Source: an uncultured Clostridium sp. (GTDB taxonomy: Bacteria; Bacillota; Clostridia; TANB77; CAG-508). Taken from it: a stretch of DNA of 64,000 nt. The notes below the pieces were generated by a model, which ran no database searches, had not been told where the DNA came from, and saw only the letters and a program-made list of their open reading frames with translations. Positions 48,263 through 57,057 of this stretch are shown piece by piece (within the stretch, counting starts at the first letter, position 1; each line of letters starts with the position of its first letter). The DNA lies in NCBI GenBank assembly GCA_900551615.1, contig URWN01000003.1:13584-77583 (forward strand), read 5' to 3'. The position numbers and the translations under genes are program-made.

Positions 48263-48751
48263 ATGTCAGGAGCATTAATGAATAAAGTTTGGGATTTATT
48301 TGGAATGGATTCAGCTGAACCAGAAGGATATGAAGATGAAAATATCTATGATTATGATAATAATGAGGAAGAAGAAACAGAAGATAACAAAAAAATATTT
48401 GGAAGAAAAAATAACAAAGTAGTAAATATGCCACAAGCACAAGGTCAAGCTATAAAAATGGTTATATCACAACCAACAACATTTGAACAATCAGATGAAA
48501 TTTGTAGCTTTTTAAAAGAAAAAAAATCTATAATTGTTAATCTAGAATATGTAAATAAAGATGTTGCTAGAAGAATAGTAGATTTTATTAGTGGTGGAGT
48601 TTATGCATTAGATGGCTATATCCAAAAAGTATCAAATTCAATCTTTTTAGTTGCACCATCAAACTATGAAATAACAAATGAAATGGCAAGAGAAGAAATG
48701 AAAAGCAAATTATCAGTTTCATGGTTAAAAAATAACAATGTAAATAATTAA
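48263..48751 (+). CDS. sepF: Cell division protein SepF
   Basis: SepF anchors FtsZ to the membrane and polymerises into rings. The 162-aa protein has the N-terminal amphipathic membrane-targeting helix (MNKVWDLFGM), an acidic linker and the globular domain (about 75-150). That domain has SIIVNLEYVNKDVARRIVDFISGGVYALDG and SIFLVAPSNYEI. TTAGGAGG precedes the ATG. divIVA follows 31 nt downstream. Confidence 0.96.
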   Translation: MSGALMNKVWDLFGMDSAEPEGYEDENIYDYDNNEEEETEDNKKIFGRKNNKVVNMPQAQGQAIKMVISQPTTFEQSDEICSFLKEKKSIIVNLEYVNKDVARRIVDFISGGVYALDGYIQKVSNSIFLVAPSNYEITNEMAREEMKSKLSVSWLKNNNVNN

Positions 48752-48782
48752 TTAAATAATTTTTTACATGTAGGAGGAAAAA

Positions 48783-49235
48783 ATGATTACACCGTTAGAT
48801 ATAGATAATAAAAGATTTTCAAAACAAATGGTAAATGGATATAGTGTTGAAGAAGTTGACGATTTTTTAGATGAATTAACTGCAGATTATTCTAAAAATT
48901 ATAAAGAAGTTAACGAATTAAGAGCGAAAGTTGAAGAATTAAATAATAGTTTAGTTCAATATAAAACAATTGAGTCAACTTTACAGAATACATTAGTAAT
49001 GGCTCAATCAACAGCAGAAGAAGTAAAAAATGTAGCAAAACAAAAAGCTGACCAAATAGTAGATGAAGCTAAAGTAAATGCCCAAAAACAAGTAGATGAA
49101 TTGAACAATGAAATAATAATGAGACAAAAAGAATTAGATGATGTAAAAAAACAATTCGATATATATAAAGCAAAAATGGAGTCTTTATTAATTTCTCAAT
49201 TGGAGTTATTGAAAGATGTAAATAAAGAAGATTAG
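48783..49235 (+). CDS. divIVA: Cell-division/polarity protein DivIVA
   Basis: DivIVA binds curved membrane at poles and septa. The 150-aa protein starts MITPLDIDNKRFSKQMVNGYSVEEVDDFLDEL (in parts), the membrane-binding domain. It continues as a coiled coil with heptads up to about residue 145. It is shorter than the Bacillus protein. AGGAGG precedes ATG 48783. It lies in an operon with sepF. Confidence 0.95.
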   Translation: MITPLDIDNKRFSKQMVNGYSVEEVDDFLDELTADYSKNYKEVNELRAKVEELNNSLVQYKTIESTLQNTLVMAQSTAEEVKNVAKQKADQIVDEAKVNAQKQVDELNNEIIMRQKELDDVKKQFDIYKAKMESLLISQLELLKDVNKED

Positions 49236-49242
49236 AAGAAGT

Positions 49243-49267
49243 TTAGCCATAGGGTTAGGCTTTTTTT
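49243..49267 (+). terminator. Short terminator after divIVA
   Basis: AGCC (49245-49248) can pair with GGCT (49258-49261) ahead of seven T. The stem is short, so efficiency is uncertain. Its T-tract overlaps the -35 of the next promoter. Confidence 0.5.
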
Positions 49268-49294
49268 GGCATTTTACATAATTTAGTGTATAAT
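49266..49294 (+). promoter_or_regulatory. Promoter of the 132-aa membrane protein
   Basis: TTGGCA (49266-49271), a 17-bp spacer and TATAAT (49289-49294), with TG near the extended -10 position. Confidence 0.7.
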
Positions 49295-49391
49295 TAAAAT
49301 GTATAATAAATATTTATTAATATAATTCCTCGTGTAGAGGCTTAAAGATATATGAAACTATAAACAAAAATTATTTTTGGAGGAAAAAAAG

Positions 49392-49787
49392 ATGAAAGAA
49401 AAACTTTTAAGATTAGCATTTAATGAGGATAAAGTACAGAATAAATTATTTATTTTAACCACAATTTTGGTTTGGGTGTTGTATGGATTAACTGGCTGCG
49501 AATTCCTATTTGCTTTAGTAGGAATTATGGTTTTTGGTATTGCATTTGTATATGAAATCAAGGAAATAGGAATACCAAAGATAAAAAAGAATGGAATTAT
49601 AAAGATTCTTGTTTCAACGTGGACAGTTTGGTTCATAGTACTTGGCTTAATATTTGTTTTTATAATTAAATACTATATGACAATATCGTCAGACATAATC
49701 AATTGCATAATTACAGCAATTGTAGGAATAATCGCAATGTGCGTTGTGGCTTTTGAACTTAAACATATATTTTATAAAAAACTTTAA
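49392..49787 (+). CDS. Small membrane protein of unknown function
   Basis: The protein is 131 aa from ATG 49392, with GGAGG 9 nt upstream. It has four predicted TM helices in two pairs (about 20-60 and 80-125) separated by a Lys-rich cytoplasmic loop (EIGIPKIKKNGIIK). No motif is recognised. It has its own promoter and a strong terminator at 49814-49850, so it is a single-gene unit between divIVA and rsmD. Confidence 0.7.
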   Translation: MKEKLLRLAFNEDKVQNKLFILTTILVWVLYGLTGCEFLFALVGIMVFGIAFVYEIKEIGIPKIKKNGIIKILVSTWTVWFIVLGLIFVFIIKYYMTISSDIINCIITAIVGIIAMCVVAFELKHIFYKKL

Positions 49788-49813
49788 TTTATCCGTATTA
49801 AATAGTAAAAGTT

Positions 49814-49850
49814 ACAAAAATGTAGGCAGGAATCCTGCCTACATTTTTGT
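49814..49850. terminator. Strong bidirectional terminator
   Basis: ACAAAAATGTAGGCAGGA pairs with TCCTGCCTACATTTTTGT around a single central A. This gives an 18-bp near-perfect palindrome ending in T-rich sequence. Confidence 0.92.
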
Positions 49851-50035
49851 TTTAATTATATTTTTTATTGTTATCAATATAATTATTCAATTGAAAATTT
49901 TAGAAAAATATTGACGAAAAATATTACAAAATTGGAACAATATTACAGAACTATTAAATATATATTACAATTGTGTTAATTCTATTGACATTGACAGAAA
50001 AAACGATAAAATTATAACATAGGAGAAAAAGCAAA

Positions 50036-50593
50036 ATGAGAATAATAAGTGGAACAGCCAGAGGTACGAAATTATATACATTAGAAGGAAAAGCAACAAG
50101 ACCAACATTAGATAGGGTAAAAGAATCATTGTTTAATATAATACAAAATGAAATAATAAATTCCAATTTTTTAGATGTATTTTCAGGTAGTGGAGCAATA
50201 GGATTAGAGGCAGCAAGTAGAGGATCAAAAAAAGTTATATTATGTGATAAATCAAAAGACGCAATAAATATAATAAATAAAAATATAGAAAAAACACATT
50301 TAAAAGAAAAGGTAGAATTATATAATTTAGATTATGAGACATTGCTAAAAAATAAAGTGAAAGAAAAAATGGATATCATATATATAGATCCACCATATAA
50401 TTCAGATTTTGCAATAAAATCAGTTGAATATATAATTAGTCAAAAAATAGCTGATGAAAATTCAACAATAATAATAGAAACAGATAATGAAGAAAAAGTA
50501 TTAAATGAACTAAAGAAAATAGATATTGAGATAATAGATAAAAGAAGATATGGAAGAGCAACATTAATCTTTATAAAAATTAGAAAGGGGTAA
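50036..50593 (+). CDS. rsmD: 16S rRNA m2G966 methyltransferase RsmD
   Basis: RsmD methylates N2 of G966 in 16S rRNA on assembled 30S subunits. The 185-aa protein starts MRIISGTARGTKL and has TRPTLDRVKESLFNII, the SAM motif FLDVFSGSGAIGLEA (about 45-59), and catalytic DPPY at 118-121. TAGGAG precedes the ATG. coaD, the usual neighbour, is not present; a coiled-coil protein follows 4 nt downstream. Confidence 0.95.
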   Translation: MRIISGTARGTKLYTLEGKATRPTLDRVKESLFNIIQNEIINSNFLDVFSGSGAIGLEAASRGSKKVILCDKSKDAINIINKNIEKTHLKEKVELYNLDYETLLKNKVKEKMDIIYIDPPYNSDFAIKSVEYIISQKIADENSTIIIETDNEEKVLNELKKIDIEIIDKRRYGRATLIFIKIRKG

Positions 50594-50597
50594 AACC

Positions 50598-51101
50598 ATG
50601 GAGATATTTGAACTACTAGAAACTTTGGAGGATATAATTGAAAAAAGTAGAAATGTACCATTTTCAAGTAAAGGAATTGTAGATAAAGAAGAAATGCTAG
50701 ACTTAATAAAGGAAATAAGACTAAAACTTCCAGATGAGCTAAAACAAGCTAAATGGGTAAAAGAAGAAAGACAACGTATATTAGTAGAAGCTCAAAAAGA
50801 AGCAGATGGAATAGTAAAAGAAGCAGAGAATAGAATTATATCAATGATAGATGAACATGAAATTACAAGAAAAGCATATGAACAAAAGAAAGAAATAATT
50901 GAGAATGCTAATGAAAGATCAAGAGAAATATCTAATGGAACTAAAGAATATGCAGATGAATTATTAGCACATACAGAAGATGTATTAACACAAACATTAG
51001 GTGGATTAGAGAAAAATATATCAGAAGCTCTAAAATTAATGGAAATGTCTATAGAAGACACATTAAAAACAGTTCAAAATAGTAGAAAAGAATTAAAATA
51101 A
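50598..51101 (+). CDS. Coiled-coil protein (V-ATPase subunit H/E-like annotation class)
   Basis: The 167-aa protein is almost entirely helical with heptads from about residue 45 to 120 (KEERQRILVEAQKEADGIVKEAENRI). Its pattern resembles the stalk-like proteins found next to coaD or rsmD in clostridia, often labelled as ATPase-like. It has no nucleotide-binding motif. It starts 4 nt after rsmD behind AAAGGGG, so translation is probably coupled. Function unknown. Confidence 0.75.
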   Translation: MEIFELLETLEDIIEKSRNVPFSSKGIVDKEEMLDLIKEIRLKLPDELKQAKWVKEERQRILVEAQKEADGIVKEAENRIISMIDEHEITRKAYEQKKEIIENANERSREISNGTKEYADELLAHTEDVLTQTLGGLEKNISEALKLMEMSIEDTLKTVQNSRKELK

Positions 51102-51131
51102 AGGGAAAGGTGGCAGGGCTTTTTTCCCTTT
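51100..51131 (+). terminator. Probable terminator before ftsK
   Basis: AAAGGGAAA (51100-51108) and TTTTTCCCTTT (51121-51131) form a stem of about 9 bp ending in a T-rich run right after the stop codon. Confidence 0.65.
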
Positions 51132-51173
51132 TTATTATAATGTAACATTTTTAAGAAAAAACGGAGGAAAAAC

Positions 51174-53612
51174 ATGGCAAAAAGAAAAACTAAAAGAAAG
51201 TCAAATACTAGAGCAAAAAAAAGAGCATCAAATACAGATTTAGCGGTAGTTGGATTAATAATATTAAGTGTATTATTATGTGTATTAATATATGGAAAAT
51301 CAGGTATTATTGGAATAAAATTAAATGAAATATTGGGTGGAATGATGGGAATTATAAAATACATTTTACCAGTAGGAACCTTTTTAATAGGAATAAAAAT
51401 AGCTTTAAATGATGATGAATATCTTACTTCAAAATTGACACAATATGCAGTTTTATTAATAAGTATAGCGGTATTAATGACTGCATGGCAAATAAATTCT
51501 GGAGAAATGACAATATTGGATAAAAATATGCAAACAATAGTAAAAGATGCATATAGCTTAGGAATGCAAGATAAAGGTGGAGGAGCACTTGGAGCAATAC
51601 TTGCAACACCGCTTGCAAATTTGTTAAGTCCAGTTGGAGCAATAATATTGTGTGTAGGTATTGTAATTATGCTTGCAGTATTCACATTTGGAATAAATAT
51701 ATCTGAAATGATAAATAACTTTGTTGAAAAAACAGAAGAGAGTAGAGAAGAAAAATATGAAAGAAGACAACAATTAAGAGAAGAACAAGAAAAAGCTAGA
51801 CAAGAAGCAAAACAACAAGCTTTAGAAAATAAGAAAAAATCTAAATCAATACAAAAAGAACAGGCAATGAGAGAAGCATTAGAAGAAGAGGATGTTGGAG
51901 AACAAATAAAAATCAATTTTGGTGGTAGAATATTAGAAGAAGAAGACAAAAAAGGAAGAAAAAAATATGACCATAAAGATGATGATTTAACACCATTAAC
52001 AAAAGAATCTAAAAAAACACAATCAATTCAGCCAGATGTTATAGAAAACAATTTATTTAGACAAGAAGAAGAGAAAAAAGAAGATAAAACAAAAGAAGTA
52101 TTACAACTTGAACATGCGATGGTTGTTGAAGATGAAAATTATGAGTATCCACCAATTGAATTACTAAGCAAACCAGATAAGAAAAAATTAAAAGGTGGAG
52201 CAAAAGCCTTAACAGATACAGCAACAAAATTGCAAAAAACATTATATAGTTTTGGTGTATCAGCCAAAGTTGAAAATGTTTCTGTTGGACCTGCAATAAC
52301 AAGATATGAGCTAAAACCAGCAGAAGGTGTAAGAGTAAGTAAAATAGCAAATCTAGCAGATGATATCGCCTTAAATTTAGCTGCTGAAACAATAAGAATT
52401 GAAGCACCAATTCCAGGAAAACAAGCAGTTGGAATAGAAGTTCCAAATAAAGAAAAAGAAGCAGTTCACTTAAGAGAAGTATTAGAAAGTGAAGAATTCC
52501 AAAATAATAAATCAAAATTAACAGTAGCACTTGGAAAAGATGTTGCAGGAAATATACAATTAGCAGACATAGCAAAAATGCCACACGTTTTAATTGCAGG
52601 TTCTACAGGTTCAGGAAAAAGTGTATGTATAAACACAATAATTTCAAGTATTATATATAATGCTAAACCAAGTGAAGTAAAAATGGTAATGGTAGACCCT
52701 AAAGTAGTTGAATTATCAGTATATAATGGAATACCACATTTATTAATACCAGTTGTAACAGACCCTAAAAAAGCAGCAGGAGCATTAGCATGGGCTGTTC
52801 AAGAAATGGATAATAGATATAATTTATTTGCAGCAAAAGGAGTAAGAGACATCAAGGGATATAATAAAGCAATAGAAAAAGAAGAAGGACAAGGTAAATT
52901 ACCACAAATAGTAATAATAGTAGACGAGTTAGCAGACTTAATGATGGTTGCTGCAAAAGATGTTGAAGAGGCAATATGTAGATTAGCACAAAAAGCAAGA
53001 GCTGCTGGAATGCACTTAGTAATTGCAACACAAAGACCATCAGTTGATGTAATTACAGGATTAATAAAAGCAAATGTACCATCAAGAATAGCATTTGCGG
53101 TATCATCACAAGTAGACTCAAGAACTATATTAGACTCAGTTGGAGCTGAAAAATTACTAGGAAAAGGTGATATGCTATTTTTCCCAACAGGATATCCAAA
53201 ACCAGTTAGAGTTCAAGGTGCATTTGTATCAGATGAAGAAGTAGAAAAAATAGTAGACTTTGTAAAACAAAATGGAACAGCAAATTATAGTGAAGATATA
53301 TTAGAAACAATTGAAAATAGTAATAAAACAGAAAAAGAATTAATGCAAGAGCAAGCAGAAGATGATGAAACAGATCCATTTTTAATGGATGCAATAGATG
53401 CTGTTGTAGAGCAAGGAACAGCATCAACATCATTTATACAAAGAAAATTTAAAGTAGGTTATGCACGTGCAGGAAGAATAATAGACCAAATGGAGGAAAG
53501 AGGAATTATTTCTGGATATCAAGGAAGTAAGCCTAGAGAAGTCTTAATGTCAAAAGAAAGACTGGAAGAATTAAAGATGGGAACACCACCACAAGAAGAA
53601 GTGGAAGAATAA
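51174..53612 (+). CDS. ftsK: DNA translocase FtsK/SpoIIIE
   Basis: This is a membrane-anchored hexameric motor that clears DNA from the septum and, in spore formers, pumps the chromosome into the forespore. The 812-aa protein has four N-terminal TM helices (about 18-190) and a charged linker (about 190-330). The alpha-beta motor has Walker A GSTGSGKS (from 476) and Walker B IVIIVDELADLMM (about 583). The C-terminal gamma winged helix (SFIQRKFKVGYARAGRIIDQME) is the KOPS/SRS reader. ACGGAGG precedes ATG 51174. Confidence 0.97.
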   Translation: MAKRKTKRKSNTRAKKRASNTDLAVVGLIILSVLLCVLIYGKSGIIGIKLNEILGGMMGIIKYILPVGTFLIGIKIALNDDEYLTSKLTQYAVLLISIAVLMTAWQINSGEMTILDKNMQTIVKDAYSLGMQDKGGGALGAILATPLANLLSPVGAIILCVGIVIMLAVFTFGINISEMINNFVEKTEESREEKYERRQQLREEQEKARQEAKQQALENKKKSKSIQKEQAMREALEEEDVGEQIKINFGGRILEEEDKKGRKKYDHKDDDLTPLTKESKKTQSIQPDVIENNLFRQEEEKKEDKTKEVLQLEHAMVVEDENYEYPPIELLSKPDKKKLKGGAKALTDTATKLQKTLYSFGVSAKVENVSVGPAITRYELKPAEGVRVSKIANLADDIALNLAAETIRIEAPIPGKQAVGIEVPNKEKEAVHLREVLESEEFQNNKSKLTVALGKDVAGNIQLADIAKMPHVLIAGSTGSGKSVCINTIISSIIYNAKPSEVKMVMVDPKVVELSVYNGIPHLLIPVVTDPKKAAGALAWAVQEMDNRYNLFAAKGVRDIKGYNKAIEKEEGQGKLPQIVIIVDELADLMMVAAKDVEEAICRLAQKARAAGMHLVIATQRPSVDVITGLIKANVPSRIAFAVSSQVDSRTILDSVGAEKLLGKGDMLFFPTGYPKPVRVQGAFVSDEEVEKIVDFVKQNGTANYSEDILETIENSNKTEKELMQEQAEDDETDPFLMDAIDAVVEQGTASTSFIQRKFKVGYARAGRIIDQMEERGIISGYQGSKPREVLMSKERLEELKMGTPPQEEVEE

Positions 53613-53637
53613 AACTATAAAAAAGGAGGGTACTATA

Positions 53638-55203
53638 TTGCATAAAAAAAAGAACTTATTAGAAAAAATTGTAAAAAAAGACTACAATAACGAATTGGAA
53701 AAAGTTTTAGAAACAAAGCAATTTGACGAACATGTAAAAAGTACCCTTTTAAGCATATTATATAAAATTGAAGCGGCATACAAAGATTTAGAAACAGTAA
53801 AAAAAGATGTGCAAACAAAAGAAGAATATGTAGCAAATATAATAGAGATTATAAAAAACAATTGTGATTCAATAAAAATAATAAGAATGAATGATGAAGA
53901 AAACAAAATTCCTAATAATAAAACATATATAGTAGATAAAGAAAATAAAACAATAATAGCATATCCAATAGAAAGAAAAATTTTATATGCAATAGCAAAA
54001 ATTTCTAAAAAAGACAAAATAATAAAAGATGATTATTTTTTAATAAATGAGACATTATCTGAATTAATAAATGTAGGTAATAATATTAATATGGTAGAAC
54101 CATTAAGAGATTTTAATGGATATTCATGGACGACAATACCACAAGAAATAGAAAGTATAGATCACAATTTAATATATCAAATTTTAAGAATATTAGTAGG
54201 ACATAAATTTTTAAATAAATGGGTAAAAAATGATGAATTTATTATAGATTATTTTTATTTATTTAAAGAAGAACTAGAAGGCAAGTATGGAAAAGAAAAT
54301 ATGAATAGATTAATAGATATATTAGCAAAAATATCTATATTATTAAGTATAAAATTTAATAGTAAAGAAACAGAAGAAATATTGGAAATAAAAGGTAAAA
54401 TAGATAATGAGTTTGAAAAAATTCAAGATAAAAAAGAATTTTTAGAACAAACAACCAAAAGAAAAATAGATATAAATAAACAAATTATGCAAATAGATGA
54501 AACTATAAATGACAAAGAGTTATTACAAAAGGAATATGTAGTAAGGAACGAACAACTTTCATTAGAAAAGAAAATATTTAGTATGAGAATATTAGCTAAA
54601 ATAATGGAAGAGGAAAAAAAGGAAAAGAAAGAAGAACTTGAAAAATTAAATAGAATAATGAATCCACAAAACTTTGTTAAATATCAAAAAGAACTTGAAG
54701 AAAAACATAAATACTTAGAAGTTTTAAATTCAAAAAATGATGAGAAAGAATTAGAAAAATTAAAAATAAAATTACAAGAATTATTTTTAAAAATGTTGAA
54801 AATAAAAATAAAAAAGACAGAAACAAAACAAGAAATAGAGAAAATTATATATGACTTTAGGTATTATTTATTGTTACCATATAATCATGAAAAGAAAGTA
54901 TATGAAATAGAAAGTATAAAAAGAATAATCAATGAAGTTTTAGAAGTAATAATTAATAAGGCTATAGATTTTAAAGTTCTAGAGAAAATTTCTGAAAACA
55001 ATGAGACAAATAATGAAGTATTGAAAAATATATTTAAAGTAAGAATTATAAAACTAGAAAAAGCATATTTAAAAATTACTAAAGAAAAAGATAAATACTT
55101 TGTACAAATTTTTGATGAAAATATTTTTGAAGAAAGAATAGAAATACAAAAGCCAGTCGATTTAAATATAAAATTGAATAAAAAAATACCAATATGGGGG
55201 TAG
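53638..55203 (+). CDS. Unrecognised 521-aa coiled-coil protein downstream of ftsK
   Basis: No family is recognised. Translation starts at TTG 53638, about 10 nt after AGGAGGG. Residues 1-260 are a mixed alpha-beta part that includes NKTYIVDKENKTIIAYPIERKILYAIAKI and DFNGYSWTTIPQEIESID. Residues about 265-400 form a long coiled coil. The last 120 residues end in a strand-rich segment (KYFVQIFDENIFEERIEI). It has no signal peptide or TM helix. It begins 25 nt after ftsK, so it may be cotranscribed and linked to chromosome segregation. That link is only inference. A pair of inverted family A repeats follows the stop. Confidence 0.75.
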   Translation: MHKKKNLLEKIVKKDYNNELEKVLETKQFDEHVKSTLLSILYKIEAAYKDLETVKKDVQTKEEYVANIIEIIKNNCDSIKIIRMNDEENKIPNNKTYIVDKENKTIIAYPIERKILYAIAKISKKDKIIKDDYFLINETLSELINVGNNINMVEPLRDFNGYSWTTIPQEIESIDHNLIYQILRILVGHKFLNKWVKNDEFIIDYFYLFKEELEGKYGKENMNRLIDILAKISILLSIKFNSKETEEILEIKGKIDNEFEKIQDKKEFLEQTTKRKIDINKQIMQIDETINDKELLQKEYVVRNEQLSLEKKIFSMRILAKIMEEEKKEKKEELEKLNRIMNPQNFVKYQKELEEKHKYLEVLNSKNDEKELEKLKIKLQELFLKMLKIKIKKTETKQEIEKIIYDFRYYLLLPYNHEKKVYEIESIKRIINEVLEVIINKAIDFKVLEKISENNETNNEVLKNIFKVRIIKLEKAYLKITKEKDKYFVQIFDENIFEERIEIQKPVDLNIKLNKKIPIWG

Positions 55204-55209
55204 CAAAAG

Positions 55210-55289
55210 TGTCCAATAGGGACGGTTCTTTTTGGACACTTTGTTTAGAAAGAATAAAGATGTCCAAAAAGAACCGTCCCTATTGGACA
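55210..55289. repeat. Inverted pair of family A palindromes (REPIN-like)
   Basis: 55210-55238 (arms TGTCCAATA and TTTTTGGACA around GGGACGGTTC) and 55261-55289 are exact reverse complements separated by 22 bases. The pair could fold as one 29-bp hairpin. The first starts 6 nt after a stop codon; the second ends 31 nt before the next start codon. Confidence 0.93.
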
Positions 55290-55320
55290 CTGGCCATTGG
55301 CAAAAAAGAGGAGGAAATTT

Positions 55321-56970
55321 ATGAAGATTACATTTTTAGGTGCAACGAAAACAGTAACAGGTTCAAACTACTTAGTAGAGGCTGCAGGAAAAAAATTTTT
55401 AGTTGATTGTGGTATGTGGCAAGGAAAAAAAGAATTAGAAGAGGAAAATTTTGATGAATTTGATTTTAATCCAGCAGAAATAGATTTTATGCTATTAACA
55501 CATGCCCATATAGACCATTCAGGAAGAATTCCAAAATTATATAATGAGGGATTTAAAAATAAAATATATGCACACAAAGCGACATGTGATTTATGTGCAC
55601 TAATGTTACCAGATAGTGGACATATTCAAGAAATGGAAAGTGAATGGAAAAATAGAAAAAGAATGAGAAAAGGTCTTGAAGCTAGAGACCCATTATATAC
55701 AGCAGAACAAGCTGCGAGATGTTTGGAAATATTTGAGCCAGTTCAATATGACCAAATTATAGATATAACACCAGATATACATGTAAGATTTAATGATGCT
55801 GGACACATGTTAGGTTCAAGTATTATTGAATTATGGGTAAATGAAAATGGAAAACAAACAAAAACAGTATTTACAGGTGATTTAGGAAATAATGATATAC
55901 CATTACTTAGTGAACCAACAATGATAGAAGATGCAGATTTTTTAGTAATGGAATCAACATATGGAAGTAGAAAACATATTAAAAATGATCAAAAAGCAGA
56001 AATGTTTTTGGATATTGTATCAGAAACACTTGATAACAAAGGAACAGTTGTAATACCATCATTTGCAGTTGGAAGAACACAAGAAATATTATATGAACTA
56101 AACAAAATAAAAGAAACAAAAGATGATGAAAAGTTTATCAAAGAATATGAGACATTAATGAAGGCACCAGTATATGTAGATAGTCCGCTTGCAATATCTG
56201 CAACAGAGGTATTTAAAGAAAACATGGATTTATTTGATGAAGAGACCCAAGAAGAAATAAAAAAAGGAGACCATCCACTTGAATTTCCAGGATTAAAGTT
56301 TACAACAACTGCTGATGAATCAAAGGCTTTAAATGAAAATCCAGAACCTTGTATAATAATATCAGCAAGCGGAATGTGTGAAGTTGGAAGAATAAAACAT
56401 CACTTAAAACATAATTTGTGGAATCCAAACTCAACAATATTATTTGTAGGATATCAAGCACCAGGAACACTTGGATATAGTATAGTAAATGGAGCTAAAA
56501 AAGTAAAAATATTTGGTGAAGAAATTGCAGTAAATGCAAGAATTGAATATATAGAAGGATATTCAGGACATGCAGACCAAGATGGATTAATGAACTTTGT
56601 TTATTCATTTATTAAAAAACCAAAACAAGTATTTTTAATTCATGGTGAGGAGGAATCACAAGAGGTACTTGGTGAAAAAATTGAAAATGAAGTACAATTA
56701 CCAGTTATAATACCAAATTATGGTGAGACATATGAACTAAATGTAGATGAAGATGTTAAATTAACACATAAAATGGATAAGAAATTACCTGTTAATATGA
56801 AATCTGAAGTATTGAAGAGATTAGAAAAATTAAAATCAGAAATAGAGGATATGGACAGCAGTGTTAGAGAAGATATGAATAATGGTCAACTTAAAGATAC
56901 GGATGTATTTAGAATTAATGAAAAAATAAAAGATTTGGAAAAACAAATTTTAAATGTAATAGAGGGCTAA
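55321..56970 (+). CDS. MBL-fold beta-CASP metallo-hydrolase (RNA-specificity type)
   Basis: The protein is 549 aa from ATG 55321. GAGGAGG lies 6 nt upstream, whereas an in-frame start at 55297 has none. The zinc motif is H61-A-H63-I-D65-H66, with later DAGHMLGSS and FTGDLGN. The beta-CASP insert is VMESTYGSR through GTVVIPSFAVGRTQEIL. ASGMCEVGRIKHHL and GYSGHADQDGL complete the KH-less YSH1/CPSF-like RNA nuclease layout. A helical tail (about 500-549) ends the protein. It is likely an RNA-processing nuclease; the substrate is unknown. Confidence 0.92.
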   Translation: MKITFLGATKTVTGSNYLVEAAGKKFLVDCGMWQGKKELEEENFDEFDFNPAEIDFMLLTHAHIDHSGRIPKLYNEGFKNKIYAHKATCDLCALMLPDSGHIQEMESEWKNRKRMRKGLEARDPLYTAEQAARCLEIFEPVQYDQIIDITPDIHVRFNDAGHMLGSSIIELWVNENGKQTKTVFTGDLGNNDIPLLSEPTMIEDADFLVMESTYGSRKHIKNDQKAEMFLDIVSETLDNKGTVVIPSFAVGRTQEILYELNKIKETKDDEKFIKEYETLMKAPVYVDSPLAISATEVFKENMDLFDEETQEEIKKGDHPLEFPGLKFTTTADESKALNENPEPCIIISASGMCEVGRIKHHLKHNLWNPNSTILFVGYQAPGTLGYSIVNGAKKVKIFGEEIAVNARIEYIEGYSGHADQDGLMNFVYSFIKKPKQVFLIHGEEESQEVLGEKIENEVQLPVIIPNYGETYELNVDEDVKLTHKMDKKLPVNMKSEVLKRLEKLKSEIEDMDSSVREDMNNGQLKDTDVFRINEKIKDLEKQILNVIEG

Positions 56971-56973
56971 AAA

Positions 56974-57044
56974 TGTCAATAGGGACGCCCCTTTTTGACA
57001 ACTTTCTGACAATTTTCTGTCAAAAAGGGGCGTCCCTATTGACA
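56974..57044. repeat. Inverted pair of family C palindromes (REPIN-like)
   Basis: 56974-57000 (arms TGTCAA and TTGACA around TAGGGACGCCCCTTT) and 57018-57044 are exact reverse complements separated by 17 bases. The pair lies 3 nt after one stop codon and 13 nt before the next start codon. Confidence 0.93.
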
Positions 57045-57057
57045 GAAAGGAAAAAAG

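Noticed and set aside
55079..55406. Short frames on both strands with peptides such as VQKEPSLLD, SKKNRP(F/Y)WT and SKRDGSFWT
   Set aside because: These peptides are just the six-frame translation of the family A palindrome. They recur wherever the repeat occurs and are not conserved genes, except where a real gene ends inside a repeat.
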